A stretch of DNA of 39,147 nucleotides from Runella sp. (GCA_023254175.1 JALQYJ010000065.1:1-39147); one strand, 5' to 3'; shown: positions 1-8,358, counted from the stretch's first letter. The notes: generated from the letters alone by a model not told the origin. Made by a program: numbers and translations.

Positions 1-473
1 CAACTGGTGAGGTATAATTCAAAGCGATTGAGGTATTCTAGTCCTAGTAAAATTCCTTGCTGTTGGGCATAGTCAGCCAATTTTTGAATCCCTTCTACTC
101 CCCATTTCCACTCATCGGTCGTGGCAGGTTGTCCTGTAAAAACCCCCAAGGCAGAATGGTACGGCCCCATGAGTTTGGTCGCTCCAAGCACGGCTCCGCA
201 GTCAACAACCCGCTTGAGATTTTCGAGGGCATGGGCACGAATAGAAGGGTCCGAACTGATGAGGTTTTCGGTTGGGCCGCAGAAAGTGTCGCATTCGCGG
301 TGTAGCCCCAGTTCGTCCAATTTTTTGCGCCATTGATGCCATGCGTCAGGGTTGGTATTGAAAATGGGCACTTCCACCCCTTCAAATCCGATTTCCCGAA
401 TAAGTTCTAAGGTCGGGAAGAGGCTCTCGTCGATTTGAGTGCCCCAGAGCAGCAAATTCATACTGTATTTCAT
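1..473 (-). CDS. Sugar epimerase/isomerase, D-tagatose 3-epimerase-like (N-terminal part)
   Basis: The reverse strand reads an open frame from an ATG at 473 to the window edge, about 157 residues, with no stop. It begins MKYSMNLLLWG and has the repeating beta-alpha pattern of a xylose-isomerase-like TIM barrel. The segment GLEYLNRFE near residue 145 matches the first metal-binding glutamate region of D-tagatose/D-psicose 3-epimerases. Such enzymes interconvert ketohexose C3 epimers in the cytoplasm with a divalent metal. A second in-frame ATG lies at 461. The gene faces away from the helicase at 662. The C-terminal half, with the second catalytic glutamate and remaining metal ligands, lies outside the window, so the substrate cannot be set; other family members act on inositol derivatives or hydroxypyruvate. 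Confidence 0.8.
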   Translation of the reverse strand, partial: MKYSMNLLLWGTQIDESLFPTLELIREIGFEGVEVPIFNTNPDAWHQWRKKLDELGLHRECDTFCGPTENLISSDPSIRAHALENLKRVVDCGAVLGATKLMGPYHSALGVFTGQPATTDEWKWGVEGIQKLADYAQQQGILLGLEYLNRFELYLTS

Positions 474-650
474 AATGCAATTTTATGGAGAAATAGTACT
501 AAAAACCTATTGTTTGTTTGCAGGTTTTGACTGTTTTTTGATTGAAAACTCTAATATTAAATAAATTTTGGTTAAAAAAATGTTATTATAGAACAGATGT
601 AACTAAAGACGAACCAGTACTTAAAAGACAACGTTTCGAAGAATATAGCC

Positions 651-658
651 TACTTTTG
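651..658 (+). promoter_or_regulatory. TAnnTTTG -7 element immediately before the helicase start
   Basis: TACTTTTG fits the Bacteroidota -7 consensus TAnnTTTG exactly. It ends three bases before the preferred ATG at 662, so a start site 3-7 bases downstream would leave almost no 5' leader. No clear -33 TTG sits at the usual distance, which lowers confidence. Confidence 0.4.
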
Positions 659-661
659 TGC

Positions 662-2572
662 ATGAATTATTTTAAAAATTTACAGGAATTACTGAAAGTA
701 GAGCGGGAAGAAGATCTTCGCCAATACCAACGATTGACCGAGCAAGCATCCGTAGCTGAGCGCCGTGCCAATGGCCTTACGTGGTATCCGGTGGCGATAC
801 GTGGTTCGGAAATGAGTAGAGGCGATTATTTGTCGGTCGAGCTCGAACGCACAACCCATCAAGATATTTCTCACCAATTTCGTTTTGGGGTTCCTGCGGT
901 TTTCTTTGGCAACCACGACCCTAAAAATGACCGAGTAGAAGGTACGATTGTGCATCAAAGTGGAAATCGACTACGAATTACCCTCCGCACGGATGAACTG
1001 CCCGACTGGACCCGCGACGGTAAGCTGGGCGTGGAAGTGCTTTTTGATGACAATAGCTACGAAGAAATGCAATCGGCACTCAAGCAAGCGATGGCCGTAG
1101 CAGAAGGGGCAGTGACTCCTATGAGGGAACTTGTACAGGTATTGACAGGAAATAAAACCCCAACTTTTAAAGAATATGGGCCCGAAGTAGCGCTTCTGCG
1201 TCTTAATGAATCACAGCAACGCGCGGTACAGACCATTCTGAAAGCCAATGAATTGGCGATTGTTCATGGGCCTCCAGGAACAGGGAAAACGACTACGTTG
1301 GTGCAAGCAATCAAAGCGTTGGTTTGTCGAGATAATCAGAAAATATTGGTGGTAGCGCCAAGCAATACAGCGGTGGACTTGTTGAGCGAAAAGCTTCATT
1401 TAGAAGGTGTAAATGTACTAAGGGTAGGAAATCCTGCCCGAGTTACCGAACGACTCATGTCGCTGACACTTGATGGTAAAATGTCCGAACATCCTCAAAC
1501 AAAGGAGGTAAAACGACTCAAAAAGCAAGCACAAGAGTTTAAGAGTATGGCATACAAGTACAAGCGCAATTTTGGGAAATCGGAACGTGACCAACGTAAG
1601 CTGCTTTTTGAGGAAGCTCACAAAATCATGAAAGAGGTGGGCAATACGGAGCAATACATTATTGATGATTTGATGGCCAAGACGCAAGTAGTGACGGCGA
1701 CGTTGGTAGGTTCTAATCACTATACCGTACGAGAAGGAAAGTATCAAACTGTTGTGATTGACGAGGCAGGACAGGCGCTAGAACCCGCGTGTTGGATTCC
1801 GATACTCAAGGCGCAAAAAGTAGTTTTAGCAGGAGACCATTGCCAACTTCCTCCCACCATCAAATCAGAAGCTGCGGCAAAGAGCGGATTGAGTAAGACG
1901 TTACTAGAAAAATGCGTTGATTTGTATCCGCAAGCAGTGACGTTGTTGGAAGAACAATACCGAATGAACGAGCAAATCATGGGGTATTCGTCGCAGGTGT
2001 TTTATAAAAACCTGTTAAAAGCGCACGCTTCGGTGGCCAAACGTCGCCTTTTTGCGGAGGATAAACCTGTGGTTTTTATTGATACTGCGGGCTGTGGTTT
2101 TGACGAAAAGATAGAAGGTACGAGTGCAACTAACCCCGAAGAAGCGGGGCTTTTGCTCAAGCACCTCAGCCAGTTTATGACCGAATGGGCTTCTAAAACT
2201 AAGACACCGAATGAAGTGCCGAGTGTGGCTATTATTTCGCCTTACAAACAACAAATTCAAATCCTTAATGAGCAACTAACGCAGGTCGCTGATTTGCAAT
2301 CTTTTTTATCAGCTATTGCCGTAAATACCGTAGATAGTTTTCAAGGGCAAGAACGGGATATTGTGTATATCAGCATGGTACGAAGCAATGCCGAAGGAGT
2401 GATTGGGTTTTTGTCAGACATCCGACGGATGAACGTGGCGATGACAAGAGCACGTAAAAAATTAGTCATTGTGGGTGACAGCGCGACTTTAGCTCAGTTT
2501 TCGTTTTATGCCGATTTTATAGCTTATGCTGAGTCGATAGAGGCTTATCAAAGTGCGTGGGAATGGATGTAA
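662..2572 (+). CDS. Superfamily 1B DNA/RNA helicase, IGHMBP2/DNA2-like AAA protein
   Basis: A 636-residue cytoplasmic ATP-dependent helicase. Walker A GPPGTGKTTT lies at residues 203-212, the Walker B box DEAGQALEP begins at 367, motif V contains DSFQGQERDIVYIS, and motif VI contains MTRARKKLVIVGD near the C-terminus. The N-terminal 150 residues resemble the stalk and beta-barrel region of IGHMBP2-type (TIGR00376) enzymes. The frame can be extended upstream to a TTG at 542, adding 40 residues of poor composition; I prefer the ATG at 662 because MNYFKNLQELLKVEREED looks like the natural N-terminus. A weak hairpin follows the stop. Bacterial members are usually uncharacterised; a role in unwinding during repair or RNA metabolism is a family-level inference. 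Confidence 0.92.
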   Translation: MNYFKNLQELLKVEREEDLRQYQRLTEQASVAERRANGLTWYPVAIRGSEMSRGDYLSVELERTTHQDISHQFRFGVPAVFFGNHDPKNDRVEGTIVHQSGNRLRITLRTDELPDWTRDGKLGVEVLFDDNSYEEMQSALKQAMAVAEGAVTPMRELVQVLTGNKTPTFKEYGPEVALLRLNESQQRAVQTILKANELAIVHGPPGTGKTTTLVQAIKALVCRDNQKILVVAPSNTAVDLLSEKLHLEGVNVLRVGNPARVTERLMSLTLDGKMSEHPQTKEVKRLKKQAQEFKSMAYKYKRNFGKSERDQRKLLFEEAHKIMKEVGNTEQYIIDDLMAKTQVVTATLVGSNHYTVREGKYQTVVIDEAGQALEPACWIPILKAQKVVLAGDHCQLPPTIKSEAAAKSGLSKTLLEKCVDLYPQAVTLLEEQYRMNEQIMGYSSQVFYKNLLKAHASVAKRRLFAEDKPVVFIDTAGCGFDEKIEGTSATNPEEAGLLLKHLSQFMTEWASKTKTPNEVPSVAIISPYKQQIQILNEQLTQVADLQSFLSAIAVNTVDSFQGQERDIVYISMVRSNAEGVIGFLSDIRRMNVAMTRARKKLVIVGDSATLAQFSFYADFIAYAESIEAYQSAWEWM

Positions 2573-2598
2573 ACCACTCCTATTTATAGCTGTATTTT

Positions 2599-2624
2599 AA
2601 CCAAAAAAAGAACATTTTTTGGTT
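2599..2624. terminator. A/T-rich 10-bp hairpin between helicase and AraC-type regulator
   Basis: Arms AACCAAAAAA (2599-2608) and TTTTTTGGTT (2615-2624) are perfectly complementary with a 6-base loop. It lies 27 bases after the helicase stop and about 33 before the next start. GC content is low and no T-run follows, so it may be a weak terminator or a binding site for the AraC-type protein. Confidence 0.4.
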
Positions 2625-2657
2625 AGTATAGTTAGATAATAGTTAACCACACGCCGA

Positions 2658-3533
2658 ATGAGAATACCTTTACGCAAAGAGTTAAGTGCCCCTGCATCTT
2701 CATTTATGGCGCTTGAGCTAATTGAAGCTCATTTTGACCCAAACTGGCATTTTCACCCACACTACCAAATTTTTACGGTTCTAGAGGGGTCGGGGACGAG
2801 ATTTATTGGGGACGATATTCGCCATTTTGAAGCAGGGGATACCGTTTTTTTGGGGCCTAATGTGCCTCATCTTTGGCGTAGCGACCGAGCGTATTTTGAG
2901 GGAAACACCGATTTGAAAACGCACGGTATTGTGGTCTATTTTACGGAAAATTTTTTGGGAGAAACGTTTTTTCAAAAACCAGAAATGCACGCACTGAGGC
3001 AGCTTTTGCAAAAAAGTCATCGTGGGCTAGACATTGTGGGTGGTGCCCGTGAATACGTGCGAGAAAGCCTAGGTTGCTTGTCGAAAATCGACGGTTTTGA
3101 GGCAATTCTTCAGCTTTTGACCATGCTTCACTATCTGTCGCACTCCACCGAAATTACCTACATTACGAGCGTGGGGTATGTGAATACCCATAAAGTTTCG
3201 GAGACGGAGCGAATGCAGAAAGTGCACGAATACGTGATGAAACACTTCAAAGAAGAACTCCGCCTCAACGAAGTGGCAGCACTCACCAACATGACTGAAG
3301 CGGCTTTTTGTCGGTATTTTAAAAGCCGTACTAATAAGACCTTTTCCGATTTTGTGAGCGAGATTCGGGTGGGTTATGCGTGCAAGTTGTTGATAGAAGA
3401 AAAATTTTCAGTGACCCAAATCTGTTACGAAAGTGGCTTCAACACCGTCTCAAACTTCAACAGACAATTTAAAAACCTCACTGGAAAATCGCCCTTGCAG
3501 TACCAAAAAGAGTACAGACGTGCGGGCGGCTAA
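2658..3533 (+). CDS. AraC family transcriptional regulator with N-terminal cupin domain
   Basis: A 291-residue protein with the two-domain AraC layout. The N-terminal part (about residues 20-100) is a cupin-like sensor, with HFHPHYQIF and later GDTVFLGPNVPHLW marking the conserved beta-barrel strands. The C-terminal 100 residues hold two helix-turn-helix units: the first around LRLNEVAALTNMTEAAFCRYF, the second around SVTQICYESGFNTVSNFNRQF, ending in the characteristic GKSPLQYQKEYR. It should bind DNA in the cytoplasm in response to a small molecule, often a sugar. The ligand and targets cannot be read from the sequence. yraN starts 11 bases after its stop. The sugar epimerase gene at 1-473 is a possible but unproven target. 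Confidence 0.93.
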   Translation: MRIPLRKELSAPASSFMALELIEAHFDPNWHFHPHYQIFTVLEGSGTRFIGDDIRHFEAGDTVFLGPNVPHLWRSDRAYFEGNTDLKTHGIVVYFTENFLGETFFQKPEMHALRQLLQKSHRGLDIVGGAREYVRESLGCLSKIDGFEAILQLLTMLHYLSHSTEITYITSVGYVNTHKVSETERMQKVHEYVMKHFKEELRLNEVAALTNMTEAAFCRYFKSRTNKTFSDFVSEIRVGYACKLLIEEKFSVTQICYESGFNTVSNFNRQFKNLTGKSPLQYQKEYRRAGG

Positions 3534-3544
3534 CGCACACGCTC

Positions 3545-3898
3545 ATGGCAGAACATTTGGATACAGGAAAACAAGGCGAAGACAAAGCCGCTGAATTTTT
3601 GGCCGATAAAGGATACGAAATCGTTGTCAGAAATTACCGCTATCGTCACGCTGAAATAGACATTATCGCCAAAAAGAACAAAATTTTGGCATTTGTGGAG
3701 GTAAAAACCCGCACTAATCTTAGTTATGGAATGCCCGAGGAGTTTGTAGACGTCACCAAACGCCGATTGATTATGAAAGCAGCCGAAAACTACATTTTTG
3801 ACCGTGATTGGCACGGTGACATTCGCTTTGATGTTGTTTCGGTCATTATTAATTCAGGTACTGTTAAAGTTTTCCACATCGAAGATGCGTTTTATTGA
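3545..3898 (+). CDS. yraN: YraN family (UPF0102) endonuclease-fold protein
   Basis: A 117-residue protein matching the usual length of the UPF0102/YraN family, which has a PD-(D/E)XK nuclease-like fold. The typical blocks are visible: GKQGEDKAAEFLADKGYEI near the N-terminus, RNYRYRHAEIDIIAKK where most members have GEIDLIA, and AFVEVKTRT as the core E-x-K motif. The glycine usually before EID is replaced by alanine after histidine. It starts 11 bases after the AraC-type gene and probably shares its transcript. Its last 7 bases overlap the convergent barstar-like gene. The cellular role of YraN proteins is not firmly known; a link to DNA processing is inferred from the fold. Confidence 0.9.
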   Translation: MAEHLDTGKQGEDKAAEFLADKGYEIVVRNYRYRHAEIDIIAKKNKILAFVEVKTRTNLSYGMPEEFVDVTKRRLIMKAAENYIFDRDWHGDIRFDVVSVIINSGTVKVFHIEDAFY

Positions 3899-4314
3899 GC
3901 CACGTAAGCGATGCCTTCTTTGTCGAGCAGTGAGGTGATGCGTTCGCTGATTTGAAAAACAATTTTGACGTTTTTAGGCTCCATTTCATCGTCCACCCAT
4001 TTCCAGTCTTCGGCGGTGGCATCGAGCAGATTGAGGAGTTCAAACAGTTTCTTGGGTTTTTCTTGCGCCAAAAAGCCGTCCGAGTTTTTGATAAAAATGG
4101 CCACGTCCGACGCCGAAATCCATTCCAAATCATTTAGAAATTTGTCGAGCGATTCTAAGTTATGTTCAAAATCTTCGGGAAAGCCCAAGCCTTTTTCAAT
4201 GGCTTGATAAAAAGCGGTAAGGGTTGGAGTTTTGGCCCCATCAATCATGGCCACTCGATAGGCAGAAAAACTACTGCCGAGCATAGGTGTGGATAGAAGA
4301 ATAAAATTGGCCAT
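3892..4314 (-). CDS. Barstar-like (RNase inhibitor fold) protein
   Basis: A 140-residue acidic cytoplasmic protein. The segment from about residue 36, with FYQAIEKGLGFPEDFEHN followed by LESLDKFLNDLEWI, matches the barstar family pattern of a helix, the L-P-x-x-F/Y-G-x-N-x-D-A-L loop and a tryptophan-containing helix; the usual glycine of YGxN is replaced (FEHN). Barstar inhibits the ribonuclease barnase by capping its active site with acidic residues. The protein is longer than the roughly 90 residues of Bacillus barstar and carries about 35 extra N-terminal residues. It follows the BatD-like gene by only 2 bases, so the two are probably co-transcribed. No barnase-type RNase is visible nearby. 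The fold assignment is from pattern recognition only. Confidence 0.72.
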   Translation of the reverse strand: MANFILLSTPMLGSSFSAYRVAMIDGAKTPTLTAFYQAIEKGLGFPEDFEHNLESLDKFLNDLEWISASDVAIFIKNSDGFLAQEKPKKLFELLNLLDATAEDWKWVDDEMEPKNVKIVFQISERITSLLDKEGIAYVAQ

Positions 4315-4316
4315 GA

Positions 4317-5228
4317 TTACGATTGTTTGGTTTTGTTACGCCCTTGTTGAAGGAGCTCAATGCGCTTATTACGATAGGTTTGGGTGGCAATATCCCGTAA
4401 AATATTAAGTGAATCAGCTGTATTTTTTGACGAAACTCCGCCATAAATTACTCCGTCAATCGAACGTAAGGCTTCGGCTAATTGTTCGTCGGGCAGATTG
4501 TCCATAATCTCCTTGGTGGTATAAGTTACGTAAGGTTTACGTTCGAGGCGCTGCAAGTAGATCTTCCAGAGTACCACTACCTTTTCGGCATTTTCGATGC
4601 CTTTAGAGCCGTTGATGTCGCGGGTAAAGCGGGTAAAATTCCGTTGAAATTCCCGATTTCTTAAAAACATTTGGTACAATTCCCACTGACGCGTAAGAGC
4701 CTCACCGAAGAGTAAATAAATACCTGTTCCAATCAAACTTATCAGTAATCCTAAAAGGACGAGATAAGGGTAGTTGGTTTGACTTCGCAAAGGTACCACC
4801 TGTGTATCAGTACGTAGGTATAACGAATCTGTCAGCTCGCCTTTGATTTGTTCTCGTAGTTTTATAGAATCAATCTCAGAATAAATAGCGGTACAATCTC
4901 GACCTTCTTTTTGCCAAATAGGCACTGATAAGGTTTGAATCTTGGCTAATTCAAACGAAAGAAGGGTATATACTGCACTATCTAAACTACCTTTGGCACT
5001 GGTTTCGGTCGGAAAATAATTGAGTTTGACGACTTCAAAGGGGCGGAAAGCAGCGCTAGTATCGGGAAAAAAAACTTCAACCCGAGGTGAATGCCGAAAA
5101 CTTAGTGTGTATTTAAAAGGCTTACCTACCTCAATGCTGTCGGTCAAAAAGTGGCCGTTAGGGCGTTGTTGAGGATAAGCCGTAGAAAGCGAGCAAAGGA
5201 AGAAAAGAAATAAAACGAAGCGCTGCAC
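4317..5228 (-). CDS. BatD-like membrane protein with signal peptide and one transmembrane helix
   Basis: A 303-residue protein if started at the GTG at 5228. The open frame runs further upstream into icd, but the GTG start gives a clean signal peptide (MQRFVLFLFFLCSLSTAYPQQ). A periplasmic region of about 130 residues has a beta-sandwich look, a single transmembrane helix lies at about 154-174, and a 120-residue cytoplasmic tail follows. This layout resembles BatD/DUF4381-type proteins of the Bat (aerotolerance) operons, but no MoxR, VWA or TPR partner gene is present. It sits downstream of icd, separated by a strong palindrome, and 2 bases before the barstar-like gene. The function is unknown; the BatD comparison is tentative. 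Confidence 0.6.
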   Translation of the reverse strand: MQRFVLFLFFLCSLSTAYPQQRPNGHFLTDSIEVGKPFKYTLSFRHSPRVEVFFPDTSAAFRPFEVVKLNYFPTETSAKGSLDSAVYTLLSFELAKIQTLSVPIWQKEGRDCTAIYSEIDSIKLREQIKGELTDSLYLRTDTQVVPLRSQTNYPYLVLLGLLISLIGTGIYLLFGEALTRQWELYQMFLRNREFQRNFTRFTRDINGSKGIENAEKVVVLWKIYLQRLERKPYVTYTTKEIMDNLPDEQLAEALRSIDGVIYGGVSSKNTADSLNILRDIATQTYRNKRIELLQQGRNKTKQS

Positions 5229-5245
5229 TGTGTATAAAATAAGCC

Positions 5246-5271
5246 CCCTTCTCTCTGTACAGAGAGAAGGG
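5246..5271 (-). terminator. 26-bp perfect palindrome after icd, probable terminator
   Basis: CCCTTCTCTCTGT and its exact complement ACAGAGAGAAGGG form a 26-bp palindrome, 12 bases after the icd stop. On the minus strand it is followed by GGC and a T-rich stretch (TTATTTTAT). The GTG start of the BatD-like gene is 17 bases further on, so read-through or a separate start site would be needed to express that gene. Confidence 0.6.
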
Positions 5272-5283
5272 AAGAAGAACCAA

Positions 5284-6501
5284 TTATTTTGCCAATTTAG
5301 CCTGTAAGTTGGCATCAATAGCATCCAAAAACTCTTCAGTATAAAGGTAGTGCTCACCGTGGTTTACTTTGTTACCGTAGATACACACTGCCAAGTCTTT
5401 TGTCATTTTTCCGCTTTCGACCGTCTCAATACATACTGCTTCGAGGGCGTTGCAGAAATCGACGAGGGCTTGGTTACCGTCCAATTTACCGCGGAAAGCT
5501 AAACCACGCGTCCATGCAAAGATAGAAGCGATAGGGTTTGTCGAGGTACGGTTTCCTTTTTGGTACTCGCGATAGTGGCGAGTTACGGTTCCGTGAGCTG
5601 CCTCTGCTTCCATTACTTGGCCGTCTGGAGTCAAAAGAACCGAAGTCATTAAGCCTAATGAACCAAAACCTTGCGCAACGGTATCCGACTGAACGTCTCC
5701 GTCGTAGTTTTTACAAGCCCATACGAAGTTACCGTTCCATTTCAGAGCCGATGCTACCATGTCATCAATAAGACGGTGCTCATAGTGAACGCCCTTATCT
5801 TTGAATTCGGTTTCGTAAATTTCTTGGAAAATATCTTTGAAACGACCGTCGTATTTCTTCAAAATCGTATTTTTTGTCGAAAGATACACAGGCCATCCTT
5901 TTTGTAAACCTACTTGGAGACAAGCACGGGCAAATCCGCGGATAGATTCGTCGGTGTTGTACATTGCCATAGCTACACCATCGCTCTTGAAATTGTAAAC
6001 TTCGTGTTCGATCACAGTTCCGTCTTCACCTTCAAACTTGATAGTCAATTTTCCTTTACCTTTTGTAACAAAGTCAGTAGCGCGGTATTGGTCACCAAAC
6101 GCGTGGCGTCCAACGATGATAGGGGCATCCCAGTTAGTTACTAAACGAGGTACGTTTTGGCAAACGATTGGCTCACGGAATACGGTACCATCCAAGATGT
6201 TACGAATAGTTCCGTTGGGTGACTTCCACATTTGCTTCAATCCAAACTCTTGTACACGTTGTTCGTCAGGAGTGATAGTAGCGCATTTGATACCTACGCC
6301 GTATTGGCGAATGGCGTTGGCTGCGTCCACGGTTACTTGGTCATTGGTTTCATCACGGTATTCGATGCCAAGGTCGTAGTATTTGATATCAACGTCTAAG
6401 TAAGGTAGGATAAGCTTATCTTTGATAAAACGCCAGATGATTCGGGTCATTTCATCGCCGTCGAGTTCGACGACAGGGTTAGCCACTTTTATTTTTTCCA
6501 T
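5284..6501 (-). CDS. icd: NADP-dependent isocitrate dehydrogenase
   Basis: A 405-residue cytoplasmic TCA-cycle enzyme that oxidatively decarboxylates isocitrate to 2-oxoglutarate with NADP. It is the homodimeric type shared with eukaryotic IDH: it opens with [19 protein letters not shown] and carries [20 protein letters not shown], the substrate-binding loop containing the phosphorylatable-type serine region, followed by [37 protein letters not shown] holds metal-binding aspartates, and [11 protein letters not shown] plus [15 protein letters not shown] complete the signature. Length is typical. It is preceded by a good -7 element and followed by a 26-bp palindrome, so it is probably monocistronic in the main. 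Confidence 0.97.
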   Translation of the reverse strand: MEKIKVANPVVELDGDEMTRIIWRFIKDKLILPYLDVDIKYYDLGIEYRDETNDQVTVDAANAIRQYGVGIKCATITPDEQRVQEFGLKQMWKSPNGTIRNILDGTVFREPIVCQNVPRLVTNWDAPIIVGRHAFGDQYRATDFVTKGKGKLTIKFEGEDGTVIEHEVYNFKSDGVAMAMYNTDESIRGFARACLQVGLQKGWPVYLSTKNTILKKYDGRFKDIFQEIYETEFKDKGVHYEHRLIDDMVASALKWNGNFVWACKNYDGDVQSDTVAQGFGSLGLMTSVLLTPDGQVMEAEAAHGTVTRHYREYQKGNRTSTNPIASIFAWTRGLAFRGKLDGNQALVDFCNALEAVCIETVESGKMTKDLAVCIYGNKVNHGEHYLYTEEFLDAIDANLQAKLAK

Positions 6502-6541
6502 GTTCGCAACTGAAAATTGGGGGATGAGTTAAATAAAGGTG

Positions 6542-6549
6542 CAAATATA
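6542..6549 (-). promoter_or_regulatory. Promoter -7 element of icd
   Basis: On the minus strand TATATTTG fits TAnnTTTG exactly, 41 bases before the icd ATG. This implies a leader of about 35 bases. No clear TTG was found at the -33 distance. Confidence 0.5.
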
Positions 6550-6581
6550 ACCAACTATGTTGAGTAACCCTTACGCATTTG

Positions 6582-7163
6582 TCACCAATTTATGGTGATT
6601 ATTAATAATGCAGGGGCGGCATTATAGACGATAAACTGAGATAGTACGGTCAAACTGAGGAGTAAAGTGGCGGCAAAAAGCATAGAAAGGTAAAAATAAG
6701 CCGAAGACAAAGGAGGATTATCGTGCCTGTATTTTTTGAAAATCCGATTGAATCGACGATAAATCGCGCCAATTGTACAGTAACCTACGATTAAAATTTG
6801 ACAGTTTTTATAGCCATACTACCCTAAAAGTACTCCCTAAAAGCCGAAACGTTGACCAATATTTGATAAAAAACCTAACAAAAAATGAGGTGAGCAGAAT
6901 ACGGCACTCCATAGTGATATTCTGGATGGGGTCTACAAAGGGGATTCGATTACCTACCAAAATGAGTTGAGTCGGTATAATAGCTAGCTTGCAAAACTAT
7001 AGAAAAAGCAGGGCATTTTTTGAAGTAAATAGAGTGGAGTCATCGTCTAATGGTCTAAACTTTGGAATGCGCAAATGATACACCACCACCCTAAAACCAA
7101 TAGCAACAATGAGGCGGAAGTACAAGGATTAAAAATAGGGTGATACTGAGTTGATGTTTTCAT
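6582..7163 (-). pseudogene. Decayed small integral membrane protein gene
   Basis: On the minus strand three frames each give protein-like membrane sequence that join in order into one reading of about 190 codons. An ATG at 7163 begins MKTSTQYHPIFNPCTSAS and a hydrophobic helix. The reading must shift frame near 7085, at a GGTGGTGGTG run, into a frame ending at a TAG at 6997-6999. The same frame continues beyond it (ILVGNRIPFVDPIQN) to a TAA at 6808-6810. A third frame, open from 6818, carries IGAIYRRFNRIFKKYRHDN and a strong transmembrane segment before a TGA at 6582. Basic loop plus helix composition resembles small multi-helix membrane proteins common in Bacteroidota, but I cannot name the family. 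Three lesions make it likely non-functional. This explains most of the 785-base gap between icd and the next gene. Confidence 0.5.
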
Positions 7164-7305
7164 GGGGAGTCGAAAACGTTGAGTTAGTAAGAGGAGGCCA
7201 TTTGACCTGGATTTTTGACCACAAATCGGCAAAAAGTCGCCGTTTAGTCAAACCCTATTGCGAATGGAATAAGAGGTTTCTAACTTCGTGAAAAATTCAG
7301 GTACA

Positions 7306-7515
7306 ATGAGCAAGAAAAAAACAACCCCACCCGAAGGTACCGAAAAACCACGGGTTCATAAAGACCTCGACGGGTTTGATATCCGAATCAATTCCTTTGG
7401 AGAAATTACTTCGACGATTGACATTGATAAAATCAATCAGTTTTTGAACAAACACGTGGACGATAAAAAGCTACGCCATCGCGATGACCTCAACGAAGGG
7501 GGAGAGGATGAGTAA
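7306..7515 (+). CDS. Small hydrophilic conserved-type protein of unknown function
   Basis: A 69-residue highly charged protein from the ATG at 7306 ([16 protein letters not shown]); a GTG at 7288 would add six residues. There is no signal peptide or membrane helix. The middle, [20 protein letters not shown], looks folded, and the tail is strongly acidic and charged (NEGGEDE). The sequence TAACTTCG at 7281-7288 is one mismatch from a TAnnTTTG -7 element and would place transcription close to the start. It lies 44 bases before the AIM24-like gene on the same strand and may be co-transcribed. I do not recognise a named family. Confidence 0.75.
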   Translation: MSKKKTTPPEGTEKPRVHKDLDGFDIRINSFGEITSTIDIDKINQFLNKHVDDKKLRHRDDLNEGGEDE

Positions 7516-7559
7516 ATGACAACATATACATTCTAAATAACCTTAACAAACAGCAAATC

Positions 7560-8339
7560 ATGTACTCTCACGAAATTGATTACAAAATCATTGGCGAAGA
7601 CATCCAAATTGTTGAAATAGAGCTAGATCCTAACGAAACCGTGATTGCGGAAGCAGGCTCGATGCTTTTTATGGAAGATGGTATTCAGTTTGAAACCAAA
7701 ATGGGCGATGGAACCAATCCTAACCAAGGCATTATGGGGAAAATCTTTCAGGCAGGTACGCGCTTACTCACGGGCGAGTCGTTGTTTATGACGCACTTCA
7801 CCAACCGTGGTTATGGAAAACGTAAAGTGGCCTTTGCTGCCCCTTACCCTGGAACAGTGATGCCGATTGATTTAAGAAATATTTATAGCAATACCTTGAT
7901 TGTTCAAAAAGATGGTTTCTTGTGTGCTGCCATGGGTACCAAAATAAGCATTCACTTTAACCAACGTTTGGGAAGCGGTTTGTTTGGAGGAGAAGGCTTT
8001 ATTCTTCAAAAATTACAAGGCGACGGACTAGCGTTTGTTCACGCGGGTGGGGTAGTTATTGAGCGTCAACTTAATAACGAAACCCTCCGAGTAGATACAG
8101 GCTGTGTGGTGGCGTTTGAACCTACACTTAACTTTAGCGTACAGCGTTCGGGAAGCCTTAAGTCGATGGTGTTTGGGGGCGAAGGTATTTTCTTGGCTAC
8201 GCTACAAGGGACAGGGAAATGCTGGATTCAGTCAATGCCGATTTCAAAACTGGTTGACCGCCTCTCTATCTATGGTTCACAGTCTCGCAAAGAAAGTGGT
8301 TCGGTCTTGGGTGGATTGGGCAATTTGTTTGAAGACTAA
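7560..8339 (+). CDS. TIGR00266/AIM24 family protein
   Basis: A 259-residue cytoplasmic protein of the AIM24 family, recognised by the N-terminal block [20 protein letters not shown] and by glycine-rich repeats such as [19 protein letters not shown] and [20 protein letters not shown]. These repeats form the family's stacked beta-helix-like fold. Mitochondrial AIM24 in yeast helps organise the inner membrane; bacterial members have no agreed function. Length and motif order are normal for the family. It follows the 69-residue gene and is closed by a bidirectional terminator at 8359-8392. Confidence 0.9.
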   Translation: MYSHEIDYKIIGEDIQIVEIELDPNETVIAEAGSMLFMEDGIQFETKMGDGTNPNQGIMGKIFQAGTRLLTGESLFMTHFTNRGYGKRKVAFAAPYPGTVMPIDLRNIYSNTLIVQKDGFLCAAMGTKISIHFNQRLGSGLFGGEGFILQKLQGDGLAFVHAGGVVIERQLNNETLRVDTGCVVAFEPTLNFSVQRSGSLKSMVFGGEGIFLATLQGTGKCWIQSMPISKLVDRLSIYGSQSRKESGSVLGGLGNLFED

Positions 8340-8358
8340 GACAGGTGTAACAGAAAGG

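Noticed and set aside
2658-3533. The AraC-type protein as the regulator of the arabinose operon
   Set aside because: It is more than 30 kb away, and the ara operon carries its own Nudix-type regulator gene as first gene.
3545-4314. YraN and the barstar-like protein as a toxin-antitoxin pair
   Set aside because: The genes converge rather than form an operon, YraN is a widespread core protein, and barstar partners are barnase-fold RNases, not PD-(D/E)XK proteins.
6773-6970. A 65-codon plus-strand open frame in the gap after icd
   Set aside because: It is antisense to the decayed membrane-protein gene, has no promoter, and its residues do not resemble a folded protein.
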